This document shows, piece after piece, positions 44,268-53,553 of a stretch of 64,000 nt of DNA. The position numbers and the translations under genes are program-made. Position 1 is the first letter of the stretch; every line of letters begins with the position of its first letter. The notes beneath the pieces were generated by a model that had not been told where the DNA came from, did not search any database, and saw only the letters and a list, made by a program, of their open reading frames with translations. Source of the DNA: Vallitalea sp. (GTDB lineage Bacteria > Bacillota > Clostridia > Lachnospirales > Vallitaleaceae). The stretch lies in NCBI RefSeq assembly GCF_025211055.1, contig NZ_JAOARO010000023.1, positions 37,726-101,725 of the forward strand. The letters are read 5' to 3'.

Positions 44268-45893
44268 ATGAATAATAATCAATCATGGTGGAAAAATTCA
44301 GTGGTATATCAGATATATCCTCGTAGTTTTCAGGATAGTAATGGTGATGGAATAGGAGATTTACAAGGAATTATAAATAGATTAGCCTATTTAGAAGAAC
44401 TTGGGATAGATGCTATTTGGTTATCACCAGTTTGTAAATCACCTCAAGATGATAATGGCTATGATATTTCCGATTATATGGACATAGACCCAATGTTTGG
44501 AAGTATCAAAGACATAGAGAATCTTATTACTAGAGCTAATGAGCATAATATAAAAATAATATTAGATTTAGTGTTAAACCATTCTTCTGATGAGCATTCA
44601 TGGTTTGTGGAAGCGAAGAAGAGTAAAGATAATAAATATCATGACTATTATGTATGGAGAGATGGAGTAGAAGGAGAATTACCTAATGATATGAAAGCAT
44701 GCTTTGGAGGCTCTTGTTGGGAATGGGTAGAAGAATTAGGTCAATATTATTTTCACCAATTTTCTGTAAAGCAGCCTGACTTGAATTGGGATAATCCGAA
44801 GGTTAGAGAAGAAATCTATAATATGATTAATTGGTGGATGGACAAAGGAGTAGGAGGATTCCGCTTAGATGTTATTGATCAGATAGCGAAAGAACCTGAC
44901 CTCAAGATTACTAATAATGGGCCTAAACTACATGAATATATTAGGGAAATGAGTAGAGAAACTTTCCAAAAAGGGGATCTTATAACGGTAGGAGAAACAT
45001 GGGGAGCAACACCTTCACTTGCAAAACTATACAGTAATCCAGACAATAGTGAATTCTCTATGGTTTTCCAATTTGAACATATTGGTTTAGACCAAGAAGA
45101 AGGCAAAGAAAAATGGGATCTAGCTCCTCTAGACTTCATAAAATTGAAGAAAGTTTTATCTAGATGGCAGGTAGAATTACATGGTTGTGGATGGAATAGT
45201 TTATTCTGGAATAATCATGACTTACCAAGAATTGTATCTCGATTAGGAAATGATAAAGAGTATAGAGTAGAATCAGCTAAGATGCTTGCAACAGTTATTC
45301 ATTGTATGCAAGGTACACCTTACATATATCAAGGTGAAGAATTAGGTATGACCAATGTGAAATATCAGATTGATGAATATCGTGATATAGAAACCTTAAA
45401 CATATATAAAGAACGTATGCAAAAAGGTTATGCTAAAGATGAAGTAATGAAATCAATCTATGCTAAAGGTAGAGATAATGCAAGAACACCAATGCAGTGG
45501 GATAATACAGATAATGCAGGTTTTACCAAAGGAGAACCTTGGTTGAAAGTTAATCCTAACTATACTGAGATTAATGCAGAACTAGCATTAAAAGATGAAA
45601 ACTCAATATTTAATTATTATAAGAAATTGATTGCACTACGCAAACAATATCCTGTAATTATTGATGGTAAGTATGAATTGCTTTTAGAAGAAGACCCGAA
45701 TATTTTTGCTTATACAAGAACATTGGAAAATACTAGATTATTGGTTATGTGTAATTTCTATGGTGAAACTACTGAATATACGATTCCTAAACTATATAAA
45801 AAAGACAAGGAATTAATACTTTGTAACTATAAACAATCAGTTAGTGAAGAGGTATTACAACCATATGAAGCAAGAATTTATCTTATAAAATAA
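44268..45893 (+). CDS. GH13 alpha-glucosidase (oligo-1,6-glucosidase type)
   Basis: This 541-residue cytoplasmic enzyme belongs to glycoside hydrolase family 13, the subfamily of oligo-1,6-glucosidases. The start WWKNSVVYQIYPRSFQDSNG is diagnostic. The catalytic residues are the nucleophile Asp in GGFRLDVIDQIAK, the acid/base Glu in VGETWGA, and the stabilising Asp in NNHDLPRIVSRLG. Val directly after the nucleophile is associated with alpha-1,6 specificity in this subfamily. It has no signal peptide, so it should act on imported isomalto-oligosaccharides or related sugars. It stands alone, with no transporter or regulator next to it. Confidence 0.9.
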   Translation: MNNNQSWWKNSVVYQIYPRSFQDSNGDGIGDLQGIINRLAYLEELGIDAIWLSPVCKSPQDDNGYDISDYMDIDPMFGSIKDIENLITRANEHNIKIILDLVLNHSSDEHSWFVEAKKSKDNKYHDYYVWRDGVEGELPNDMKACFGGSCWEWVEELGQYYFHQFSVKQPDLNWDNPKVREEIYNMINWWMDKGVGGFRLDVIDQIAKEPDLKITNNGPKLHEYIREMSRETFQKGDLITVGETWGATPSLAKLYSNPDNSEFSMVFQFEHIGLDQEEGKEKWDLAPLDFIKLKKVLSRWQVELHGCGWNSLFWNNHDLPRIVSRLGNDKEYRVESAKMLATVIHCMQGTPYIYQGEELGMTNVKYQIDEYRDIETLNIYKERMQKGYAKDEVMKSIYAKGRDNARTPMQWDNTDNAGFTKGEPWLKVNPNYTEINAELALKDENSIFNYYKKLIALRKQYPVIIDGKYELLLEEDPNIFAYTRTLENTRLLVMCNFYGETTEYTIPKLYKKDKELILCNYKQSVSEEVLQPYEARIYLIK

Positions 45894-45940
45894 CTAAAAT
45901 ATAGATTATCCCATAATACATTACGGTGTTTTTTATGATT

Positions 45941-46004
45941 AAAACCCCATGAAATTGTCATAGCAAATGGGCTTCCTACTGAAGACGTGACGTAGTCACT
46001 TTTC
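45941..46004 (+). other. Structured intergenic element with shared bulged hairpin (copy 1)
   Basis: After the glucosidase gene, segment 45941-45971 can pair as cccat/atggg around atga/tcat. It is followed at 45972-46004 by a 33-base motif (CTTCCTACT, then GAAGACGTGA) that folds into GAAGA/TTTTC, a bulged C and GTGAC/GTCAC. A second copy of the motif, 26 of 33 identical, lies at 57628-57660. I do not recognise a known riboswitch in it. The following T-rich bases mean copy 1 could also act as a weak plus-strand terminator for the glucosidase gene. Confidence 0.5.
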
Positions 46005-46010
46005 TTACAT

Positions 46011-46232
46011 AAAAAAATACGATAGTACTAAGGGGAACTATCGCAAAACGCTGTTTGTTAAAATACTAAAGCATGAATTATTATATAATAAAATTAACTA
46101 TTTGTCAAATTTTGTTGTAGACAATATAATTATGACAATTTATGCAATTGTAAGCATATTGATAAATTATTAAAATAATAAAAACAACATATTATAGTGT
46201 AGATATTGTAATTTATGATAGTAGGACTAAGT
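46011..46232 (-). ncRNA. Candidate small RNA on the minus strand
   Basis: On the minus strand a promoter (-35 TTGAAA at 46263-46268, -10 TATAAT at 46239-46244, 18-base spacer) is followed about 190 bases later by an intrinsic terminator. The terminator has stem cgatagt/actatcg at 46020-46043 and then tatttttttat. No open frame of meaningful length lies between them, so the simplest reading is a small RNA of about 220 bases. A plus-strand promoter at 46102-46130 lies inside it, so antisense interplay is possible. Existence is inferred from the promoter and terminator only. Confidence 0.4.
46102..46130 (+). promoter_or_regulatory. Plus-strand promoter in the intergenic region upstream of the MCP gene
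   Basis: TTGTCA and a perfect TATAAT are separated by 17 bases. It lies about 390 bases before the MCP start. The spacer and -35 include an inverted repeat ttgtc/gacaa that could be an operator. It may give a long MCP leader or a separate RNA. Confidence 0.5.
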
Positions 46233-46238
46233 ACTTAA

Positions 46239-46268
46239 ATTATATTTCTGTTATAAATATAGTTTCAA
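46239..46268 (-). promoter_or_regulatory. Minus-strand promoter of the candidate small RNA
   Basis: Read on the minus strand, TTGAAA and TATAAT are separated by 18 bases. The nearest element downstream on this strand is the intrinsic terminator at 46011-46043; there is no coding frame between. Confidence 0.5.
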
Positions 46269-46432
46269 TAAATTTAACTAATTAGTCGAAAAAATAAATT
46301 ATTTATAGTAAATATTACTATAGATCAATAATGATTATTCAATGATCTTGGCATTTGTTAATTAATATTTAAAAATAAATTATCTAATATGTTACAAAAA
46401 TAGATGAAATATACTTAAAAATAACAATATAA

Positions 46433-46461
46433 TTGCATTATAAAGTATATGATAGTATAAT
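46433..46461 (+). promoter_or_regulatory. Promoter of the MCP gene
   Basis: TTGCAT and a perfect TATAAT are separated by 17 bases, about 60 bases before the GTG start chosen for the chemoreceptor gene. The -35 box coincides with the TTG that opens the longest possible frame, which argues against that upstream start. Confidence 0.72.
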
Positions 46462-46522
46462 ATTCATATGTGAAAAATATGGAAATTTAACTAATGATAA
46501 AACAGATGGGATGGGTGATTTT

Positions 46523-48682
46523 GTGAAACTTAAGAGAAATAATAAAATAAAATTCTCTAAAAAAGCTAAAAGATCTAAAGCAGTAACTAATAAATCTATT
46601 AATGAAAAAATTAAAAATAAAAAGTTGAAGAAACAAGAAAAAGTGAAAAGCATAAAAAATTATAATAAGGCGATAAAAGAACGATTCCCTTTGAAACTGA
46701 AGTTAACAATATCACATACTCTTGCAGCAATACTACCAATATTAATAATATCATTGGTTATCTTAGGACTAGTCAAGAATACAATGACAAGCCAAGTTAA
46801 GAGTAATAACGCAAAATTAATAAATAGCATTAATGAAAATATCAATATGAAATTAAGAGAAATAGAGAATACGTCAATGGTTATAATGAGTGATGATTCT
46901 TTTGTCAAAACATTAGCCAAGAAAAAGGATGACTATGGTAACCTATTTGAGATGCTAAAAGAAAGAGAATCATTAATTAATGAAAAACTATTCTCTATAC
47001 AATATTCAAATACAAATATCCAAAACATTATGATTATAAAAAAAGATGAAGTAATAGAATGTAAATCTACTAATGGAAAGATATCAGAAGGTTTCTTTGA
47101 TAGTGACATATATAAAAAGGTAAGTGAAGTTAGAGGCAGGGTGGTATGGTTAAGCAATATCTACGATAATCCAGAAAGTATTTATTTAATGCGAAAATTG
47201 ACTAGGGTATCAACTGCACATGAAATCGGTGTATTGATAATTGAGGTCAAAAAATCATATATAACAGAAGTTTTTGAAAATGTTAATGATAAAACAGATG
47301 AATTCATTATTGATGAGAATGGAATTATTGTATATAACGCTGACTCAGGTAAGTTAGGACAACCATTTGAAGAGTTTGAAAATATAACAGAAAGAATAGA
47401 TGAAGAAGAGGAAGTAATTAGTGATAATTTTAACCTCAATGGTAAGATGACTTCATATATAAGATGTAGTAATAATTGGTTCTTTGTGCAACAAATATCC
47501 AATAAAGAATTTTTAGGAATTGTAGATGAAACTAGAAGTATAATTATATGGCTTTGTCTGGGAATAAGTATTATTGCAATTTTACTATCTAGCATAGTAT
47601 CATTCAACATCAGCTATCCTATTAAATACATTAGAAATAGAATGAAATTAGTAGAAGATGGTGACCTTACAGCTATATCTAACATAAAAGGTAAATACGA
47701 TATGGGTCAATTATCTAATAGTTATAACATGATGCTCCAAAGTACTAAGAACCTCATAAATAATAATAGAGATTTAACAAAGGTAGTATCTGATAATTCT
47801 AATAAGGTTACAGAAATAGCAAGACATTCTGCTGTTGGTTCAAGAGAAGTTACTATAGCTGTTGAATCCGTTTCACAAGGGGCAATGGAACAAGCAAGAG
47901 ATGCAGAAAATGCCGCAAATGTTGTCAAGAAGTTTATTGACAAATTCAATGAAACGGATGATTACTTCAACAAAGTTGTTGAGGCTACAGAAGATACAAA
48001 AAAAATAAGTGTACAAGCTACAAGTATTATTAAAGAGTTAAATGATAGTACTATAGATGCAACAGAATTATCCAATAACTATAAAAAAGATATTTTAAGC
48101 TTAGTTGATAAATTCAAAGAGATATTGAATATAATTGGACTTATAGATGGAATAAGTGAACAATCTAATCTACTTGCACTTAATGCAGCTATTGAAGCAG
48201 CAAGGGCAGGAGAAGCAGGAAAAGGATTTGCAGTTGTTGCTGATGAAGTTAGGAAACTTGCAGTGCAATCAAAAGATGCTGCAAAAGATATATCATTGAT
48301 AGTAGGGAATGTACATACAGCCACTAACGAAACAGCAAAAATGATAGAAGAAGGCGGAAATATTTTTGTAAGACAGCAGGAAGCAGTTAATAAAACAGAC
48401 AAAGCATTTGGTATTATAGTTAAAAATATGGATCAAATAAAGAATAAAGTTGATCAAGTATTTGAAATGTTAGCAGGTTTTGATGAAATTCAAGATGAGG
48501 CAATAACTTCAATAACAAGTATAGCATCTATAGCTCAAGAATCGGCAGCAGCCATTGAAGAAGTATTAGCTACTGGAGAAGAACAAACATCCTCGGCAGA
48601 ACAGCTTGTAAATATGTCAGGTGAATTAGCCAAGGTTATTGAACAAATGAATAGCAGTTTAGATGAATTCATAATAGATTAA
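46523..48682 (+). CDS. Methyl-accepting chemotaxis protein
   Basis: This chemoreceptor (about 720 residues) has an unusually long Lys-rich cytoplasmic N-terminus of about 65 residues. The first membrane segment ([18 protein letters not shown]), an extracytoplasmic Cache-like sensor of about 280 residues and a second segment ([20 protein letters not shown]) follow. A HAMP domain precedes a coiled-coil signalling domain with the hairpin tip [20 protein letters not shown] and [20 protein letters not shown]. The GTG start is preceded by gggtgat, and the frame further upstream overlaps the promoter. The ligand is unknown. No other chemotaxis gene is nearby. Confidence 0.9.
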   Translation: MKLKRNNKIKFSKKAKRSKAVTNKSINEKIKNKKLKKQEKVKSIKNYNKAIKERFPLKLKLTISHTLAAILPILIISLVILGLVKNTMTSQVKSNNAKLINSINENINMKLREIENTSMVIMSDDSFVKTLAKKKDDYGNLFEMLKERESLINEKLFSIQYSNTNIQNIMIIKKDEVIECKSTNGKISEGFFDSDIYKKVSEVRGRVVWLSNIYDNPESIYLMRKLTRVSTAHEIGVLIIEVKKSYITEVFENVNDKTDEFIIDENGIIVYNADSGKLGQPFEEFENITERIDEEEEVISDNFNLNGKMTSYIRCSNNWFFVQQISNKEFLGIVDETRSIIIWLCLGISIIAILLSSIVSFNISYPIKYIRNRMKLVEDGDLTAISNIKGKYDMGQLSNSYNMMLQSTKNLINNNRDLTKVVSDNSNKVTEIARHSAVGSREVTIAVESVSQGAMEQARDAENAANVVKKFIDKFNETDDYFNKVVEATEDTKKISVQATSIIKELNDSTIDATELSNNYKKDILSLVDKFKEILNIIGLIDGISEQSNLLALNAAIEAARAGEAGKGFAVVADEVRKLAVQSKDAAKDISLIVGNVHTATNETAKMIEEGGNIFVRQQEAVNKTDKAFGIIVKNMDQIKNKVDQVFEMLAGFDEIQDEAITSITSIASIAQESAAAIEEVLATGEEQTSSAEQLVNMSGELAKVIEQMNSSLDEFIID

Positions 48683-48688
48683 GAAGAT

Positions 48689-48710
48689 GGAGCCAATGGC
48701 TCCTTTTTTT
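48689..48710 (+). terminator. Terminator after the MCP gene
   Basis: A 6-bp GC-rich stem, ggagcc-aat-ggctcc, is followed by seven T residues. It is a textbook intrinsic terminator. Confidence 0.92.
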
Positions 48711-48719
48711 ATCATAATA

Positions 48720-48748
48720 TTGTCCCTTTCCACATTATATGATAAAAT
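48720..48748 (+). promoter_or_regulatory. Promoter candidate for dnaE-pfkA
   Basis: TTGTCC and TAAAAT are separated by 17 bases and start ten bases after the preceding terminator. The leader to dnaE would be about 108 bases. Confidence 0.5.
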
Positions 48749-48862
48749 TAGTAAACAAGAAATATTTATGAATATTATATATAAGACTAATATAAACTGT
48801 TAATTGTAGATTAACCATGAAAATAGATTAATGTATTTAGAGTAGTTAGGGTGTGATTTTAT

Positions 48863-51800
48863 ATGGCTGTACAGGATACAATGAATTTTACACATCTCCA
48901 TGTCCATACAGAGTATAGCTTACTTGATGGTTCTAGTAAGATACAAGAGCTTGTAGCTAGAACAAAAGAATTAGGTATGGATAGTATAGCTATAACAGAC
49001 CATGGTGTAATGTATGGTGTTATAGATTTTTACAGAGCTGCCAAAAAAGAAGGCATCAAGCCCATAATTGGTTGCGAAGTATATGTAGCTGCTAGAAAAC
49101 GAACAGATAAAGACTCCCATCTTGATTCTACTTTCTATCATCTTGTTCTATTAGCAGAAAACCAAGTAGGATACAAGAATCTTATGAAGTTGGTATCAAA
49201 GGCTTTTGTAGAAGGTTTTTATTATAAACCAAGAATAGATCTTGAAATACTAGAAGAGTATAGTGAAGGGATAATAGGAACAAGTGCTTGCCTAGGTGGA
49301 CAAGTGCAGTCGGCTATATTAAATGTGTCTTATGATAAGGCTAAAGAAATAGCATTAAGATATAATGAGATCCTAGGTAAAGGAAATTTTTACTTAGAAC
49401 TACAAGACCACGGTTACAAAGAGCAGAGACAAGTCAACCAGGAGCTAATTAGACTTAGCAAAGAAACAGGAATACCTCTTATTGCCAGTAATGATGTTCA
49501 TTACACTTTCAAAGAAGATAGTAAAGCACATGATATATTATTATGTATCCAAACCAACAAAAAGGTAAATGACGAAGATAGAATGAGATACAAAGGCGGT
49601 CAATTCTATTTGAAGTCTCCAGAAGAAATGTATGAGTTGTTCCCTTATGCAAAGGAAGCTCTTCAAAATACATATGAGATAGCAAAAAGATGTAATGTTG
49701 AATTTGAATTCGGTAATACCAAATTACCAAAATTTGATGTACCAAAAGAATACGATGCCAAATCTTATCTAAGAAAATTATGTCAAGATGGTCTCATATC
49801 AAGATATAAAGTACCTACTAAGGGATTACAGGATAGGCTTGATTATGAGCTTTCAGTAATTGAACAAATGGGTTACGTGGATTATTTCTTAATAGTATGG
49901 GATTTCATAAGATATGCAAAAGATAATGGAATTATGGTAGGTCCAGGTAGAGGATCAGCAGCGGGAAGTATAGTATCGTACACTCTAAGGATTACAGACA
50001 TTGACCCTATTAAATATAATCTGATTTTTGAAAGATTCCTCAATCCAGAACGTGTCAGTATGCCGGATATAGATATAGACTTTTGTTATGAAAGAAGACA
50101 AGAGGTAATTGATTATGTTGTAGAAAAATATGGAGAAGAGAAAGTAGCTCAGATTATTACATTTGGAACAATGGCAGCTAGAGCGGTTATTAGAGATGTA
50201 GGTAGAGCACTTGACCTTCCATATGCTCAAGTTGATAAAGTAGCTAAGATGATACCATCAGAATTAGGAATCAATATTAAGAGAGCACTCAAAATTAATA
50301 GTGAACTAAGTTGTCTATATGAAGAAGACGAAGAAACCAAATACTTAATTGATATGTCTATGAGGTTAGAAGGGTTGCCAAGACATAGTTCAACTCATGC
50401 AGCCGGTGTAGTTATATGTCAAGAACCTGTTATGGAATATGTACCTCTTAATGCTAATGATGGTGCTATCACAACCCAATTCACTATGACAACTCTAGAA
50501 GAGTTAGGACTTCTAAAAATGGATTTCTTGGGACTTAGGACATTAACAGTAATCCAAAATGCTTTTAAGCAGATAGCTTATAGGAGCGTTAATATAACTA
50601 TAGAAGATATAGATTATAATGATAAAAAAGTCTATGAACTTATAGGTTCAGGAAAAACCGAAGGTATCTTCCAATTGGAAAGTGCCGGAATGAAAAGCTT
50701 TATGAAAGAGTTAAGACCTGGGAGTCTAGAAGATATTATAGCTGGAATCTCTCTATATAGACCAGGTCCAATGGATTTCATACCAAAATATATAAAAGGT
50801 AAACATAATCCGGAAAAAATAGAATATAATTGTGCTGAACTTGAACCTATCTTGCAACCTACATATGGTTGTATAGTATATCAAGAACAAGTTATGCAGA
50901 TTGTTAGGGATTTAGCAGGATATACGTTGGGCAGAAGTGATCTAGTTCGTAGAGCTATGTCTAAGAAAAAAGTCAAAGTCATGGAAAAAGAACGACAGAA
51001 TTTTATCTATGGTAACAAAAAAGAAAATGTGAAAGGCTGTATCAATAACGGCATTTCTGAAAAAGTTGCGGGTACAATCTATGATGAGATGATTGATTTT
51101 GCAAAATACGCTTTTAATAAATCTCATGCAGCAGCTTATGCTGTAGTATCTTATCAAACAGCATGGTTAAAAAAATATTATCCTGTTGAATTTATGGCTG
51201 CATTACTAACTTCTGTTATGTATAATTCAGCCAAAGTATCGGAATATATAGGAACTTGCAGGAATATGGGAATACAATTACTTCCACCAGATGTCAATGA
51301 AGGATATGCAGACTTCTCAGTATCAGATGGGAAAATTAGATATGGACTTGCAGCCATTAAGAATGTGGGTAAATCTGCTATAAAATCTCTTGTGACTGAA
51401 AGAAAAGAAAATGGTGACTACATTAGTATAACTAATTTCTGTGAAAGATTAGCAGGTAATGACCTTAATAAAAGGATGATTGAGAGTTTAATAAAAGCGG
51501 GTGCTTTTGATTCATTAAAAGGAACAAGGAAACAATATATGCATTCATATAAAGCAATAATGGATGGCATAATCCAAACTAAAAAAAGAAGTATTGAAGG
51601 TCAAATTAATCTATTTGACTTTGCTACTGTTGAAGAAATAGGTAAAAATCCTTTTGAAGAGCAATTACCTGAGGTTGGAGAGTTTCCAGAAGAAGCATTA
51701 CTGGCTAATGAAAAAGAAGTATTGGGAATATATCTAAGTGGTCATCCACTAGAAAAATACAAAGAAGAAATTAATAGCTTGACCAATGTACGCAGCAGTG

Positions 51801-52342
51801 ATTTTGCTTATTCAGAAGATGAAGAGGTAATCAGTAAGTTATATGATGGACAAGAAGTAATCATAGGAGGCATGATTACATCCAAGACAGTAAAATCAAC
51901 AAGAAATAATAAAATGATGGCATTTATAACGCTAGAAGATCTTTATGGAATGGTTGAAATCATAATATTCCCTAATGATTATGAGAAGAATAAGAATATA
52001 ATAAATGAAGATGCCAAGATATTTGTAAAAGGTAGAGTTAGTATAGTTGATGAACAAGACTCAAAGATTATCCTTCAAAGGATAATACCCTTTGAAAATA
52101 TAAAAAACAATCTATATATCAAAGTCAAAGATTTTAAGACCTACAAAGAATTATACGGGCAGATTATTAAGCCTATATCTGAATATAAAGGTGAAGACAA
52201 AGTTATTATATATCTAGAGAAAGAAAAAACAATAAAAAAATTACAGAATAACTATAATGTCAATATAAATAACGAATTATTGACAAAATTAAAATTGATT
52301 TTAGGACAAGAATGTGTTAAGGTAAAGAGAATATTTAATTAA
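48863..52342 (+). CDS. dnaE: DNA polymerase III subunit alpha (DnaE type)
   Basis: This 1159-residue C-family polymerase is a replicative subunit. The N-terminal PHP domain starts FTHLHVHTEYSLLDGSSKI and includes ITDHGVMYG. The catalytic palm shows GPGRGSAAGS and the acidic motif MPDIDIDFCYERR. Further features are the fingers (FGTMAARAVIRDVGRAL), the tandem helix-hairpin-helix region and a C-terminal OB fold (VIIGGMITSKTVKSTRNNKM). It lacks the 3'-5' exonuclease insertion of PolC, so it is the DnaE type. Pairing with pfkA 78 bases downstream recurs in clostridia. Confidence 0.95.
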   Translation: MAVQDTMNFTHLHVHTEYSLLDGSSKIQELVARTKELGMDSIAITDHGVMYGVIDFYRAAKKEGIKPIIGCEVYVAARKRTDKDSHLDSTFYHLVLLAENQVGYKNLMKLVSKAFVEGFYYKPRIDLEILEEYSEGIIGTSACLGGQVQSAILNVSYDKAKEIALRYNEILGKGNFYLELQDHGYKEQRQVNQELIRLSKETGIPLIASNDVHYTFKEDSKAHDILLCIQTNKKVNDEDRMRYKGGQFYLKSPEEMYELFPYAKEALQNTYEIAKRCNVEFEFGNTKLPKFDVPKEYDAKSYLRKLCQDGLISRYKVPTKGLQDRLDYELSVIEQMGYVDYFLIVWDFIRYAKDNGIMVGPGRGSAAGSIVSYTLRITDIDPIKYNLIFERFLNPERVSMPDIDIDFCYERRQEVIDYVVEKYGEEKVAQIITFGTMAARAVIRDVGRALDLPYAQVDKVAKMIPSELGINIKRALKINSELSCLYEEDEETKYLIDMSMRLEGLPRHSSTHAAGVVICQEPVMEYVPLNANDGAITTQFTMTTLEELGLLKMDFLGLRTLTVIQNAFKQIAYRSVNITIEDIDYNDKKVYELIGSGKTEGIFQLESAGMKSFMKELRPGSLEDIIAGISLYRPGPMDFIPKYIKGKHNPEKIEYNCAELEPILQPTYGCIVYQEQVMQIVRDLAGYTLGRSDLVRRAMSKKKVKVMEKERQNFIYGNKKENVKGCINNGISEKVAGTIYDEMIDFAKYAFNKSHAAAYAVVSYQTAWLKKYYPVEFMAALLTSVMYNSAKVSEYIGTCRNMGIQLLPPDVNEGYADFSVSDGKIRYGLAAIKNVGKSAIKSLVTERKENGDYISITNFCERLAGNDLNKRMIESLIKAGAFDSLKGTRKQYMHSYKAIMDGIIQTKKRSIEGQINLFDFATVEEIGKNPFEEQLPEVGEFPEEALLANEKEVLGIYLSGHPLEKYKEEINSLTNVRSSDFAYSEDEEVISKLYDGQEVIIGGMITSKTVKSTRNNKMMAFITLEDLYGMVEIIIFPNDYEKNKNIINEDAKIFVKGRVSIVDEQDSKIILQRIIPFENIKNNLYIKVKDFKTYKELYGQIIKPISEYKGEDKVIIYLEKEKTIKKLQNNYNVNINNELLTKLKLILGQECVKVKRIFN

Positions 52343-52420
52343 AAAAAATCTAATAAAATATAAATAAATCTTATTAAAATCAATAAAAACTTTAAATACA
52401 TGTGACATGGAGGTAAATAT

Positions 52421-53398
52421 ATGGCTAAACAAATTAACACAATTGGAGTACTTACTAGTGGTGGTGATGCACCAGGGATGAATGCAACAATAAGAGCCGT
52501 TGTAAGGACTGCATTATCAAAAGGTAAAAAAGTTGTAGGTATAAAAAGAGGTTTTAATGGATTAATTTCTGGAGAAATATATGAAATGTGTTCCAAAGAT
52601 GTATCAGATATTATTCAAAGAGGTGGAACAATACTTCATACAGCACGTTGTTTGGAATTTATAAAACCTGAAGGACAAAAACGTGGAGCAGAGATGTGTA
52701 GAGTATTCGGTATTGATGGATTAGTAGTTATTGGAGGAGACGGTTCCTTCAAAGGAGCTGAAAAATTAGCAGGACTTGGAATCAATACGATCGGTGTTCC
52801 TGGAACAATTGACTTGGATATAGCATGTACAGATTATACAATTGGTTTTGATACAGCTGTTAACACAGCTATGGAAGCAATAGACAAAGTAAGAGATACT
52901 TCTACTTCCCATGAAAGATGTTCAGTTGTTGAAGTTATGGGTAGAGATGCTGGATATATTGCATTATGGTGTGGAATCACTAATGGTGCAGAAGCAGTAC
53001 TATTACCAGAAAAGAAAAACATGTCTGAGGAAGAGTTAATTAGAATGATAATAGAAAATAGAAACAAAGGTAAGAGACATAACTTAATCATTAACGCTGA
53101 AGGTTCTCCAGAAGATTCAGTTAAATTAGCTAAGAAGATTGAAGAAGTAACAGGAATATCTACAAGAGCAACTATACTAGGTCATCTACAAAGAGGAGGA
53201 AGTCCTAGTGCTGTAGATAGAATGCATGCATCTATGATGGGTTCAATTGCAGTTGATTTATTATGTGAAGGCAAAAGCAATAGAGTAGTAGCTTATAAAG
53301 AAGGTAGGTACTTAGATTACGATATTAACGAAGCATTAGAAATGCAAAAATCAATTAGCGAAAAAAGATATGATCTAAGTAGAATTCTATCAATATAA
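52421..53398 (+). CDS. pfkA: 6-phosphofructokinase (ATP-dependent type, TIDLD variant)
   Basis: PfkA phosphorylates fructose 6-phosphate in glycolysis. The 325-residue protein has GVLTSGGDAPGMNATIRAV at the N-terminus, the ATP loop GGDGSFKGAEKL and the active-site segment VPGTIDLDIACTDYTIGF. Gly after GGD and Gly in PGT point to ATP rather than pyrophosphate as donor. The usual TIDND is TIDLD here: both aspartates are kept and the Asn is replaced by Leu. The fructose-6-phosphate segment MGRDAGYIAL is normal. It follows dnaE and ends at a strong terminator. Confidence 0.93.
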   Translation: MAKQINTIGVLTSGGDAPGMNATIRAVVRTALSKGKKVVGIKRGFNGLISGEIYEMCSKDVSDIIQRGGTILHTARCLEFIKPEGQKRGAEMCRVFGIDGLVVIGGDGSFKGAEKLAGLGINTIGVPGTIDLDIACTDYTIGFDTAVNTAMEAIDKVRDTSTSHERCSVVEVMGRDAGYIALWCGITNGAEAVLLPEKKNMSEEELIRMIIENRNKGKRHNLIINAEGSPEDSVKLAKKIEEVTGISTRATILGHLQRGGSPSAVDRMHASMMGSIAVDLLCEGKSNRVVAYKEGRYLDYDINEALEMQKSISEKRYDLSRILSI

Positions 53399-53423
53399 TA
53401 TAAAATAATATACAGAAATATCT

Positions 53424-53452
53424 AAGCGGAGGAATTATTTCTTCGCTTTTTT
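53424..53452 (+). terminator. Terminator after pfkA
   Basis: An 11-bp stem with two G-U pairs, aagcggaggaa with tttcttcgctt, has a 3-base loop and leads directly into a T-run. It ends the dnaE-pfkA transcript. Confidence 0.88.
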
Positions 53453-53553
53453 AATGCATAATTTCATTAAAATTGAATCATAAAGTATGATTTAAAAAAT
53501 TACTATTACTAAGGGGATATCCCTTAGGACACCCCTAATTTACATTCTAATTC

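Noticed and set aside
45941..46043. c-di-GMP riboswitch upstream of the chemoreceptor gene
   Set aside because: MCP genes often carry one, but the conserved GEMM core sequences are not visible, and the region is nearly 500 bases from the gene with a minus-strand terminator inside.
46433..46522. Upstream TTG start for the MCP gene
   Set aside because: The TTG is the -35 box of a promoter with TATAAT 17 bases on, so the codon would not be in the mRNA. The GTG at 46523 has a ribosome-binding site.
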